From IMG/VR virus record IMGVR_UViG_3300025466_000152, positions 1 to 26,750 of that record: a DNA stretch of 26,750 nucleotides. One strand, 5' to 3'. The stretch comes from a virus. Under the pieces are notes generated by a model. That model was not told the origin of the DNA and did no database searches. It saw only the letters and a program-made list of their open reading frames with translations. The position numbers were made by a program, and so were the translations under genes. Positions 6,956 through 13,786 of this stretch are shown here, one piece after another. Within the stretch, counting starts at the first letter, position 1. Each line of letters starts with the position of its first letter.

Positions 6956-6986
6956 TAATTACGCACGTTTAACTGATGCGTAATTA
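6956..6986. repeat. Perfect 10-bp inverted repeat
   Basis: TAATTACGCA (6956-6965) and TGCGTAATTA (6977-6986) are separated by 11 bases. It lies just after the GC-rich terminator and just before the stop of the leftward 73-aa gene. It may reinforce termination or mRNA 3' ends, or be a protein-binding site. Confidence 0.55.
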
Positions 6987-6995
6987 CAAGCAATG

Positions 6996-7217
6996 CTATA
7001 TGAGATAACCCATCCATCCAATAAGTGGCATTTGGAAGTAATATCTGAGTATCGTTATGAAGCCAAACCAAACCACAACCAATATTATGAGTCCTGATGG
7101 ATCATCTTCGAATATATTGAGCTTACGTTCAGGTTGAAAGTAGCACATGATTAGATGATGTATTGCTACGAGGATTGCGAATATTACTTGTAGTTGGAAT
7201 GCTTCAATAAGAGTCAT
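6996..7217 (-). CDS. Two-helix membrane protein (73 aa)
   Basis: Two hydrophobic stretches (residues ~8-26 and ~42-60) are separated by a charged loop QPERKLNIFEDDPSG, giving a hairpin topology. It starts six bases after the upstream secreted-protein gene and shares its promoter. Size and topology are compatible with a holin or an immunity/exclusion protein. No motif settles this. Confidence 0.6.
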   Translation of the reverse strand: MTLIEAFQLQVIFAILVAIHHLIMCYFQPERKLNIFEDDPSGLIILVVVWFGFITILRYYFQMPLIGWMGYLI

Positions 7218-7223
7218 GATAGT

Positions 7224-7661
7224 TTAGGGTCCAGGAATTATGTTGCCGACAACTTCTGCGGCGATCGCAGCGCCTTCAATGGCTTGTAGTACATGCATAG
7301 TTTCTGCTGCATGTGCTGGATGAAAGAAGCAAACAACAGCCCATCCTGTAATACCACCAACTTTTGTTACCCAAAAGGCAGCTTTACCTACAATAGGTCC
7401 ACCGCCATTAAGACGGCCATCAAGATGCAAAGCATAGTCATTGCTGTCATTAAGCTTAGCAAGCTTTAATCGAGCACCTGCTGCTGCATATTGAGCAAGC
7501 TTAACGTTATCAATACCACGTAGTTCTTTATCGATGAACGCACGTTCGATTTTGGTGTTATCAACAAAGAAATCATTTCCTTTGTGAGTGAGTTGCATAG
7601 CATTCATAGATGCGCATGCAATCATAGTTAAAGCTAGAATAGCTTTACGAATTTGTAACAT
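7224..7661 (-). CDS. Secreted 145-aa protein with Gly-rich C-terminal half
   Basis: The signal peptide MLQIRKAILALTMIACASMNA is followed by Met. The mature N-terminal half is charged. The C-terminal half contains GRLNGGGPIVGKAAFWVTK and then hydrophobic Ala/Gly-rich helices that could sit in a membrane. AGGAG precedes the ATG by eight bases. It is transcribed leftward from the consensus promoter at 7771-7798. I have a vague memory of similar Gly-rich exported proteins in Dependentiae genomes but cannot confirm it. If expressed in the prophage state it could modify the host envelope. Confidence 0.65.
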   Translation of the reverse strand: MLQIRKAILALTMIACASMNAMQLTHKGNDFFVDNTKIERAFIDKELRGIDNVKLAQYAAAGARLKLAKLNDSNDYALHLDGRLNGGGPIVGKAAFWVTKVGGITGWAVVCFFHPAHAAETMHVLQAIEGAAIAAEVVGNIIPGP

Positions 7662-7762
7662 AGAGTTACTCCTAAATAATGGTTAAATACTGCTGCTATA
7701 CTGTCCCCCCTTCTTTTACGCATGTACCATAATATCCCTTCTTGGTTTAAACAGAGTAAAAG

Positions 7763-7802
7763 TTGTATTCATTATAACAATATGCTACATTGTGTCAACA
7801 AT
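7763..7802. promoter_or_regulatory. Overlapping divergent promoters B with operator
   Basis: On the minus strand TTGACA (7798-7793), 16 bases, TATAAT (7776-7771) is a full-consensus promoter for the leftward secreted-protein gene. On the plus strand TTGTAT (7763-7768), 17 bases, TACATT (7786-7791) drives HTH regulator B. The two share the same DNA, so they should compete. ATTGT-GTCA-ACAAT (7789-7802) is a 5-4-5 palindrome over the leftward -35, with a third half site ACAAT at 7777-7781. Confidence 0.65.
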
Positions 7803-7819
7803 CTTAATGAGGAAATGTT

Positions 7820-8071
7820 ATGACAATAGAAAAAATAGAAGAGATGAGACGGAAGTTAACGGAGATGTTGATCGATAGTGACTACGGATCGGTTGAGATT
7901 GCCAAGCGAATAGATATTAGTTTTATGGCATTTAATCGATTCATCATAGGTGTTAAGAAGACTAACATAAGAACGTTGCTCAAAATTGAAAAATTCCTCA
8001 ATGCGCCGCCTCCTAGGAAGATACCAGTGAGGAAAGATGGCAAAAGAAGGATGGAAAGGATAGATGAATGA
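7820..8071 (+). CDS. Cro-like HTH regulator B
   Basis: An 83-residue protein whose core (VEIAKRIDISFMAFNRFI, then TLLKIEKFL) matches regulator A in layout: an N-terminal helix, the HTH, and an IEK(F/Y) helix. It differs by a basic Pro-rich tail PPPRKIPVRKDGKRR that could contact DNA outside the operator. GAGGA lies six bases before the ATG. It is the first gene of a three-gene overlapping set and faces divergently from a secreted-protein operon. Likely an autoregulator acting at the palindrome in its own promoter. Confidence 0.75.
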   Translation: MTIEKIEEMRRKLTEMLIDSDYGSVEIAKRIDISFMAFNRFIIGVKKTNIRTLLKIEKFLNAPPPRKIPVRKDGKRRMERIDE

Positions 8072-8268
8072 ATCTAGATAAATCGTTTGATGAGATAGGA
8101 AGACTTCTTCGTCTTCAAACTTATGGTGAATTATACAATGAGTTAGTGAGCAAACAGAATAAGACTGATGGTGATCGAGCACAAATGAAAGATCTACTGG
8201 ATAAATATTCTGCTCTTGCAAAAGAATTAGGCATAAAAGTTACGATGAGCAGAGAGGATGAAGTATGA
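8068..8268 (+). CDS. Hypothetical helical protein (66 aa)
   Basis: Overlaps the HTH gene by ATGA and the next gene by ATGA, so it is translationally coupled on both sides. AAGGA precedes the start. The sequence is charged and helical (LLDKYSALAKELGIKVTMSR), with no motif that I recognise. Confidence 0.65.
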   Translation: MNLDKSFDEIGRLLRLQTYGELYNELVSKQNKTDGDRAQMKDLLDKYSALAKELGIKVTMSREDEV

Positions 8269-8558
8269 AATGGATTAGCGTTAAAGATCGCATGCCTGAG
8301 ATTCATGAGGATTGTATAATATGGATTATAGAAGATAACTGTGCCTATTTTGCTAATAGGGATAGAGATGAATGGGCAGAAGGGAAACCTTATTGGTGTG
8401 CGCCAGAACACCCAAAAGGATGGGAAGATGACGAAATATCGCATTGGATGTATTTAGATGATATTCCCAAACCAGATCTTGATATATGTGATACAACAGT
8501 ATGTATTCATTTTAAGGAAAAAATACTTGAAATATCGTTTGAATTGAAAGATAAATAA
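8265..8558 (+). CDS. DUF551-like protein, paralogue 1
   Basis: Starts MKWISVKDRMPEIHEDCIIW, the signature opening of DUF551 (W-I-S-V-x-D-x-x-P), then has HPKGWEDDEISHWMYLDDIP, the usual 'tHWmplPxPP' end of the domain. The extra ~30 residues after it are not part of the domain. DUF551 proteins are frequent in phage accessory regions and their function is not known. It is the last gene of the regulator-B set. Confidence 0.75.
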   Translation: MKWISVKDRMPEIHEDCIIWIIEDNCAYFANRDRDEWAEGKPYWCAPEHPKGWEDDEISHWMYLDDIPKPDLDICDTTVCIHFKEKILEISFELKDK

Positions 8559-8572
8559 ATCTTCCCAAACGA

Positions 8573-8858
8573 TTGACTGAACCTGCAAAACAGCTACAAT
8601 AACAGAGTTATTTTATAGATGAGATATATATCTTAATGCTAAAAATAACCAATGAAATTCCCACTTAAAGAATTAAGGCCAGCAACTGCCAGCCTTAAAA
8701 ACTTTTAGCTTGTTCCCCACCTAAGAAATTGGGATAAGCATTTGAAAAAAATAACCCAGAATTAACCGAGCTACTTTTTTGTACCAGTTAAATTTGCTGT
8801 AACACAAAATAACTACGCATAGAACGCTTTCAACATTCAAATACAAGATCAAAGATAT
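8573..8858 (+). promoter_or_regulatory. Promoter and structured leader of replication gene
   Basis: Promoter TTGACT (8573-8578), 16 bases, TACAAT (8595-8600). About 250 bases of leader follow before the next gene. GTTATTTT and AAAATAAC pair around an inner AGATATATATCT. TTAAGGC (8673-8679) pairs with GCCTTAA (8692-8698), and AAACTTTT follows, a weak terminator shape. An 18-codon frame (8652-8708, MKFPLKELRPATASLKNF) runs through that hairpin but has no ribosome site. The remainder (8710-8858) shows nothing definite. Attenuation or a small RNA is possible. Confidence 0.45.
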
Positions 8859-10076
8859 ATGAACTATACTAAATGTCAAACAAATATTTCACTAAATCCC
8901 CTGATCAGAGGGATTATGGATGAAAATAATCCTCTTAAGCTAGAGATTCTTAATCATCTTATCTATTTAAGCACTCGATTTAGAGTTGTTTTCATATCTC
9001 AAGGCACGTTAGCTGCCAAATATAATGTTACTCGTCAGTGGATTAATGAGCTTCTGCGCAGATGGAAGTCTTTGGGGGTTATTAAGTATCGCCAGCAGGA
9101 TTTCAATCGCTCTTGTGTTTATCTTATCAATCCTTTACTTGCTCAAGAGAAGAATCGTATCAAGTTTAAGCTTCCTGCAGCTGTGTTGTTATTGGTTGTT
9201 TCTTCCCTTTGTAGCGCTGTTTATGGTAGAGAGTTGACACTAAGTAATATAAGGAATTTATCTAACTATAAAATGGTAATTGTTCCCGCAGTTGATTATG
9301 GATTCTACGAACCCCGCGAAGCGGAATCAGTCATTTTTGTAAAAAATAGCAAGCAATCTATCCCGTACAATGCAATAACCTCAAAGGAGAGAGTTATGGA
9401 AGACACAATAATGCAGCTTGCTGCTGCTTTTAATTTAAATGCAGAGCAGGCAGAGCAATATTCTAATCAGTATAGCAAGTCCGTATTGCAGAAAACTCTG
9501 CAGAGTTTTCAAAAGCAGAAATCTACTAAGAAGATTACCAATCCACAAAGATGGCTTGCTTGGGTATTGGCTGACGAAGAACGCAAAGAGAGAGAGCAAG
9601 CCTCTCGATCCTCAAACGGGAAGATGGGGGGGCATTCAACAACTTCAAAGAACCCAGGCGGGCATAGTCCATCAGAAGAGCTGCCAAATTTGAACCACAT
9701 GGAGCAAATTGAATATTTGATGAAAGAGATATTGAAGTTCTCAAAAACGTATGACCCTAGCAAAGTATATTCGCGCGACGAAAAGATGAATGAGTACTTG
9801 CACAAGATAGCAAGCAATTCTATAGCCAGCATGCAGCGCGAAGTTGATAAGCTGCTTGCCCAGCTTGATGATCCTAATCATATCTGCAAACCAGGCTGCG
9901 TTGATCAATCCCTTTTCTTAAGAAAGCCAAAGCAGCAAGCAGACGTCGACTTTGCCCAACCATCAGCAGACAAAGACTATGAAGACCATCTGGATACAAT
10001 ATCAGCTGACAAATCTGATCCAACGGGGTATAAAGAACTGGTAAGAAAATATGACTATGGAAGGATAGCTAGATGA
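8859..10076 (+). CDS. Winged-helix replication-initiator-like protein
   Basis: Residues ~27-92 form a winged helix-turn-helix (SQGTLAAKYNVTRQWINELL, then LGVIKYRQQ and VYLINPLL), the HTH_36 style of phage and plasmid replication or partner proteins. Residues 105-123 are strongly hydrophobic (KLPAAVLLLVVSSLCSAVYG), unexpected in a DNA-binding protein. The C-terminal part (from ~190) is helical and Lys/Glu-rich with NPQRWLAWVLADEE. The ATG at 8859 has no clear ribosome site; ATG 8916 follows GAGGG. In-frame ATG 9396 follows AAGGAGAG at ideal spacing, so a 226-residue C-terminal product is likely made too. It overlaps rusA by ATGA. Position between regulators and rusA fits a replication role, but this is inference. 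Confidence 0.65.
   Translation: MNYTKCQTNISLNPLIRGIMDENNPLKLEILNHLIYLSTRFRVVFISQGTLAAKYNVTRQWINELLRRWKSLGVIKYRQQDFNRSCVYLINPLLAQEKNRIKFKLPAAVLLLVVSSLCSAVYGRELTLSNIRNLSNYKMVIVPAVDYGFYEPREAESVIFVKNSKQSIPYNAITSKERVMEDTIMQLAAAFNLNAEQAEQYSNQYSKSVLQKTLQSFQKQKSTKKITNPQRWLAWVLADEERKEREQASRSSNGKMGGHSTTSKNPGGHSPSEELPNLNHMEQIEYLMKEILKFSKTYDPSKVYSRDEKMNEYLHKIASNSIASMQREVDKLLAQLDDPNHICKPGCVDQSLFLRKPKQQADVDFAQPSADKDYEDHLDTISADKSDPTGYKELVRKYDYGRIAR
9301..9328. repeat. Stable mini-hairpin inside the replication gene
   Basis: CCGCGAAGCGG (9314-9324) contains GCGAAGC, known as an unusually stable single-strand DNA hairpin. An outer GATTC/GAATC pair encloses it. It lies between the two halves of the putative initiator, where lambdoid phages place their origin. 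No iterons were seen, so an origin is only a possibility. Confidence 0.3.
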
Positions 10077-10462
10077 GACAGAAAACTTATATCATCCCGT
10101 TAAAACCAATACCTTGGCGTAGAGCAGGAATCAGTCAAACCAAATTCTACGATCAACAAGTGAACGAGAAGATTGCCTATGGTCTCTATCTCCTCAAATG
10201 CCATGGCTCAGACCCCATCTTTTCAGTACCAGTAGAACTCGACGTAACTTTCTATATGACAACTGCCCAACAAAAGCAAAAGCAACTCAAAACCTACCAT
10301 CATGCAACGCCAGATCTAGACAATCTTGTCAAACTGTTGCTAGATGCTATAGTTGATACAAAAGCAATACTAACTGACGATAGAATAATCTCAGTTATGC
10401 ATGCAAAAAAGATATACGATTCTTGTCCCAGAACAGAATTTACTATTAGAGAGTTAGAGTGA
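10073..10462 (+). CDS. rusA: RusA Holliday junction resolvase
   Basis: 129 residues, the normal RusA size. The active site is present: Asp81, Asp83 and Lys87 in ATPDLDNLVKLLLDAI, and Asp102 in ILTDDRIISV. The spacing equals that of E. coli RusA Asp70/Asp72/Lys76/Asp91. RusA dimers cut four-way junctions, here probably to debranch replicated or ERF-recombined DNA before packaging. It starts with ATGA overlapping the replication gene and ends with GTGA overlapping the small-terminase candidate. Confidence 0.95.
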   Translation: MRQKTYIIPLKPIPWRRAGISQTKFYDQQVNEKIAYGLYLLKCHGSDPIFSVPVELDVTFYMTTAQQKQKQLKTYHHATPDLDNLVKLLLDAIVDTKAILTDDRIISVMHAKKIYDSCPRTEFTIRELE

Positions 10463-10980
10463 GAATAACTAAATCTAAAAAAGCCAAAGATACTAACACA
10501 GTTCCTCTTACCCTTTCAAAAAATCGTACATGGCTCGATTTCATGGAAAACGAGGCAATTTCAACATTTCCAGAAAAAGATTCTTACCGCAAAAGACTAG
10601 CTTTTACCCTTCTAGAATGGGCAGCTCAAGAAACATCTCTCGAGATAACAGAATTTGCTCTCGAAATGAAAATGAGACGTCAAACTCTTAATGATTGGGC
10701 AGCAAAGTATCCTGACTTCAAAGAAGCTTATGACTTTGCCAAACTTATGATTGGAGTGCGTAGACGCAAAGGAGCTCTGACAAGAAAGTTTGATAAAGAC
10801 GTAGTACATAGAGATGAACATGTTTATGATCCAGAGCGACACGAAGTGAACGTGTATCACAACAACCTTAAGAAAGATATCCAGAACGACAATACAACCA
10901 AAGTTATAGTGCTATCGCAGCTCGATACTGGTGAACTCGTTCCTATTGGGGGAAAGAAGGACGATGAACGTCCGCTTTAA
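10459..10980 (+). CDS. Terminase small subunit candidate
   Basis: Starts at GTG 10459, overlapping the rusA stop. Residues ~55-95 hold a helix-turn-helix (ITEFALEMKMRRQTLNDWAA, then YPDFKEAYDFAKLMIGVRR), the usual DNA-recognition arrangement of terminase small subunits, followed by a basic stretch and an extended C terminus (LSQLDTGELVPIG). The large subunit lies two small genes downstream. Small subunits bind the packaging site and load the large subunit. The family match is by pattern and context. Confidence 0.7.
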   Translation: MRITKSKKAKDTNTVPLTLSKNRTWLDFMENEAISTFPEKDSYRKRLAFTLLEWAAQETSLEITEFALEMKMRRQTLNDWAAKYPDFKEAYDFAKLMIGVRRRKGALTRKFDKDVVHRDEHVYDPERHEVNVYHNNLKKDIQNDNTTKVIVLSQLDTGELVPIGGKKDDERPL

Positions 10981-11197
10981 ATTCATTCCCATTAAAGAAG
11001 CAATGCCAAATACAGACGACAAAGTCTTATGGTTATGGAAAGATAAAGCTGGCGAGTTTGGTAAATGGCAATTCTCCACAGAAGAGCAACCTGAGGGTTC
11101 AATAGTTATGTGGGCTACATTACCAGTTGATGAGATATTGAAAGAGAAATGGCCTTATTCAGGACCGTTACGATTAGCACAACGAGGAGATCAATGA
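10964..11197 (+). CDS. DUF551-like protein, paralogue 2 (diverged)
   Basis: The ATG at 10964 (MNVRFKFIPIKEAMPNTDDK) is preferred to the GTG at 10931: AAGGA is just before it and the FIPIKEAMP stretch aligns with the WISVKDRMP opening of DUF551. The end IVMWATLPVDEI matches the domain's closing 'W..lP'. It overlaps the previous gene by 17 bases and the next by ATGA. Function unknown. Confidence 0.6.
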   Translation: MNVRFKFIPIKEAMPNTDDKVLWLWKDKAGEFGKWQFSTEEQPEGSIVMWATLPVDEILKEKWPYSGPLRLAQRGDQ

Positions 11198-11532
11198 ACT
11201 ACGAACAAATAACCAAACAAATGCTACTGCGTGGCTTTGATCATCTATCATCAATAGCACAAGCATTACAACGCATACAGAAAGAGGCTAAGGATGAAGA
11301 CGAAGCACTTAAGCAAAGTGTTACGCTATCTATGCTATTTCGTGCGATCAACGATATCCTTCATCCTGGGTTTTCAGATGCACCGAAGTTATTTCCGGAA
11401 CAGGATCTAACCGAATTCCTTGATAAGCTGAAAGCAGCACATAAAGAAGCTGTAGATAAGAAGATATTCCCACCATGTAAATGTGAAGAATGCAATGCAG
11501 CTACTTCCAGAGACACAGATAAAGCTGAATAA
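11194..11532 (+). CDS. Hypothetical helical protein (112 aa)
   Basis: Start MNYEQITKQMLLRGFDHLSS is chosen because GAGGAG stands five to six bases upstream and the ATGA couples it to the preceding gene. The protein is mostly helix (LQRIQKEAKDEDEALKQ, FLDKLKAAHKEAVDKK) with a C-terminal CKCEEC cluster that could bind metal. Its last 50 bases overlap the start of the large terminase. No family recognised. Confidence 0.65.
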   Translation: MNYEQITKQMLLRGFDHLSSIAQALQRIQKEAKDEDEALKQSVTLSMLFRAINDILHPGFSDAPKLFPEQDLTEFLDKLKAAHKEAVDKKIFPPCKCEECNAATSRDTDKAE

Positions 11533-13684
11533 ATTTCAGCCTCGTCCCTACCAACGCAATCTATGCAGAGCTTTTGAGGAAGGAAAACTCAAACGATATC
11601 TGATCATATGGCCACGACGATCTGGTAAGGATATATGTGCTGTTGCGCTCTTAGTTCGTGCAGCATTGCGCAGGGTTGGTACTTATTTCTATGTGTTTCC
11701 AGAGTTCTCATCAGGCAGACGTATTCTTTGGGATGGTATCGATATAGATGGCCATCGAATCCTACATAAATATATACCAGAAGAGATTGTAGAATCACGC
11801 AATGAGCAGCAGATGCGTATTCGTCTTATTAATGGATCACAGATTGTCGTACTGGGGTCAGATAACTTTGACTCAACTATTATTGGTACTAACGCTGTAG
11901 GCATGATCTTTTCAGAATATGCATTACAAGATTCCCGCGCATGGTCTTATGCGATCCCTATTCTCAATGCTTCGAACGGCTGGGCTTTGTTTATATCTAC
12001 TCCAAGAGGTAAGAACCATCTTTGGGAGTTATATAACGTAGCTTCAACAACGCCCGGCTGGTTTTGTGAGAAACTAACCATAGATGATACACAACATGTA
12101 CCAATAGAAGAGATCCAAAAGGAAATAGAATCAGGGCAGATGAGCCAAGATCTCGCTATGCAAGAATGGTGGACATCATTTGAGTTGGGTATTGAGGGAT
12201 CCTTTTATAGTAAGTATATAGATAATCTTCGTCACAAGGGTCAGATTTCTTATGTGCCATGGGAGCCATATCATCCTGTAAACACCGCTTGGGACTTAGG
12301 TTTTAATGACCCGACTACGATAATCTTCTTTCAGCAAATTGGAGCGGTAATTCGTATCATAGATTGCTATGAGAATACAAAGAAAGGATTAGATCATTAT
12401 GCTAAAGTGGTCAAAGAAAAGCCTTATACTTATGGCAAGCATATTGCTCCTCATGATATTGCTGTACATGATCTCGGTACTGGTATATCGCGTTGGAAGA
12501 CAATGCATGATCTCGGAATCACTTTTATCCGTTACGATACAAAACAACCTAACATAGAAGATGGCATAGAATGTGTTAGACGCAACCTTCCTAAGATGTG
12601 GTTTGATGAAAAAGCTTGCGAGCCATTACTCAAAGCACTCGAGAACTATCGCCAAGAATATGATGTAAAACGTAAGGTTTACAAGAGTCAGCCATTGCAT
12701 GATTGGTCGAGCCATTGGTGTTTTACTGGAGACACAAAAGTATTGACACGTTACGCAATGCGTCAGATAATGGATATCCAAGAAGGTGATGAAGTATTAA
12801 CATTACACGGATGGAAACCATGCACGAAGGCAATGATAACACAACGCAATGCAGAACTTGTGGAAGTCAAATTCCGAGACGGTACGACAGTGAAATGTAC
12901 GCCGGATCATACATTTCTGACGACGGATCGAAAGTGGATATCTGCAAAAGACCTGAAGAAGGGTACTGTGATCCAATCGTACTTGATGCACTTACGCGAT
13001 ACTTTGAGGGACACTTGTATAGGATATGGCCTTCAGATGTATATTTCTCAAAGGGCGGATCAAGACTGCATAGAGATGTTTGGCAAAGAGCTTTTGGAGA
13101 AATCCCAAAAGGATGTCACATACATCATAAAGATAATAACCCACTTAACAACTCCTTATACAACTTGGAATGTATTCCACGAAAAGAACATTTATCGCTT
13201 CCTAGACCAAATAACAAAGGTTTTTCAGCAGCAGCTCGATCCAAAGCATCTGAATGGCATAAATCTGAAGAAGGAAGGATATGGCATAGAAGACATGCTT
13301 TGCGTAGTGCGTCGTGGACTAAATGGAAAAGAGAAAGAAGACCTTGCTCGTACTGTAAGGAGGAATTTGAGTGTCTTATTCGAAAGAATGGGCATCAGCA
13401 AAAATTCTGCCATCCGAATTGTAAGGCCTCCAGCTATAGAAAGCGTAAACTTTCTTGAAGAAAGACAAGATGTATGGGATATAGGTGTTCCGGGAATGAA
13501 ACAGTTCTCATTATCTAATGGCGCTATTGTTCATAACTGTGACGCAATGAGATATCTTTGTGTTGGATTGCCCAAAGTTACCAATACTAATGATCCCAAA
13601 GCTCTGGAACAACGATACAATGAAGCGATGGGATACCAGGGCAATATGCCAGCAATATTCAGAACAGACTTGCCGGACTATTAA
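11483..13684 (+). CDS. Terminase large subunit, intein-containing
   Basis: Precursor of 733 residues from GTG 11483 (ATG 11495 is an alternative; neither has a strong ribosome site). ATPase domain: Walker A PRRSGKD (44-50), Walker B IFSEYA (142-147, catalytic Glu145), coupling motif ISTPRGKNH (171-179). Nuclease domain: AWDLGFNDPTT with Asp271, RIIDCYE near 292-297, and the last metal-binding motif split by the intein: HDWSSHW before it and CDAMRYL after it. Removing the 273-residue intein leaves a 460-residue enzyme, a normal size. It drives ATP-dependent DNA packaging at the portal and cuts the concatemer. A terminator at 13751 closes the unit. Confidence 0.93.
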   Translation: MKNAMQLLPETQIKLNKFQPRPYQRNLCRAFEEGKLKRYLIIWPRRSGKDICAVALLVRAALRRVGTYFYVFPEFSSGRRILWDGIDIDGHRILHKYIPEEIVESRNEQQMRIRLINGSQIVVLGSDNFDSTIIGTNAVGMIFSEYALQDSRAWSYAIPILNASNGWALFISTPRGKNHLWELYNVASTTPGWFCEKLTIDDTQHVPIEEIQKEIESGQMSQDLAMQEWWTSFELGIEGSFYSKYIDNLRHKGQISYVPWEPYHPVNTAWDLGFNDPTTIIFFQQIGAVIRIIDCYENTKKGLDHYAKVVKEKPYTYGKHIAPHDIAVHDLGTGISRWKTMHDLGITFIRYDTKQPNIEDGIECVRRNLPKMWFDEKACEPLLKALENYRQEYDVKRKVYKSQPLHDWSSHWCFTGDTKVLTRYAMRQIMDIQEGDEVLTLHGWKPCTKAMITQRNAELVEVKFRDGTTVKCTPDHTFLTTDRKWISAKDLKKGTVIQSYLMHLRDTLRDTCIGYGLQMYISQRADQDCIEMFGKELLEKSQKDVTYIIKIITHLTTPYTTWNVFHEKNIYRFLDQITKVFQQQLDPKHLNGINLKKEGYGIEDMLCVVRRGLNGKEKEDLARTVRRNLSVLFERMGISKNSAIRIVRPPAIESVNFLEERQDVWDIGVPGMKQFSLSNGAIVHNCDAMRYLCVGLPKVTNTNDPKALEQRYNEAMGYQGNMPAIFRTDLPDY
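12719..13537 (+). mobile_element. Intein in terminase nuclease motif
   Basis: Precursor residues 413-685. Block A begins with the nucleophile in CFTGDTKVLTRYA. Block B is VKCTPDHTFLTTDRKWIS with the conserved TxxH. Block F/G is VWDIGVPGMKQFSLSNG, then AIVHN with the final Asn and penultimate His. The next extein residue is Cys, as required for splicing, so all class 1 splicing residues are present. The segment between blocks B and F (about 160 residues) resembles no endonuclease in the intein's own frame; instead an HNH enzyme is encoded there in a different frame. Confidence 0.93.
12811..13458 (+). CDS. HNH endonuclease nested out of frame in the intein
   Basis: The 215-codon frame lies wholly inside the intein, in another frame. 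From about residue 57 it is a complete HNH_3-type enzyme: YRIWPSDVYF, LHRDVWQRAFGEIPKGCHIH, HKDNNPLNNSLYNLECIP, and RKEHLSL, followed by the usual C-terminal finger CSYCKEEFEC...FCHPNC. Residues 1-56 are out-of-frame reading of intein block B and look meaningless. The true start is therefore unclear: ATG 12895 or GTG 12934 are in-frame choices without ribosome sites, and a -1 shift from the intein frame would also work. It stops before block F. Probable role: spreads the intein by cutting intein-free terminase genes. Confidence 0.85.
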   Translation: METMHEGNDNTTQCRTCGSQIPRRYDSEMYAGSYISDDGSKVDICKRPEEGYCDPIVLDALTRYFEGHLYRIWPSDVYFSKGGSRLHRDVWQRAFGEIPKGCHIHHKDNNPLNNSLYNLECIPRKEHLSLPRPNNKGFSAAARSKASEWHKSEEGRIWHRRHALRSASWTKWKRERRPCSYCKEEFECLIRKNGHQQKFCHPNCKASSYRKRKLS

Positions 13685-13750
13685 AAATGGTTATGATAAG
13701 AGCAACTTATTTCCTTATTACACACGTATAGGGTTGTTGGTTACAGTTTT

Positions 13751-13777
13751 CGCCTCCAGTAATGGGGGCGTTTTATT
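13751..13777 (+). terminator. Intrinsic terminator after terminase
   Basis: CGCCTCC pairs with GGGGGCG (one T-G wobble) around AGTAAT and is followed by TTTTATT. The next gene's AGGAG begins immediately after, so read-through or partial termination is likely. Confidence 0.75.
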
Positions 13778-13786
13778 AGGAGTGAA

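Noticed and set aside
8710-8858. tRNA or further small gene in the leader
   Set aside because: No cloverleaf, no CCA end and no frame with a ribosome site was found.
12940-12990. Slippery site to enter the HNH frame from the intein frame
   Set aside because: Short A runs exist (GCA-AAA-GAC) but none forms a canonical heptamer in the intein frame, so frameshifting is only one possibility.
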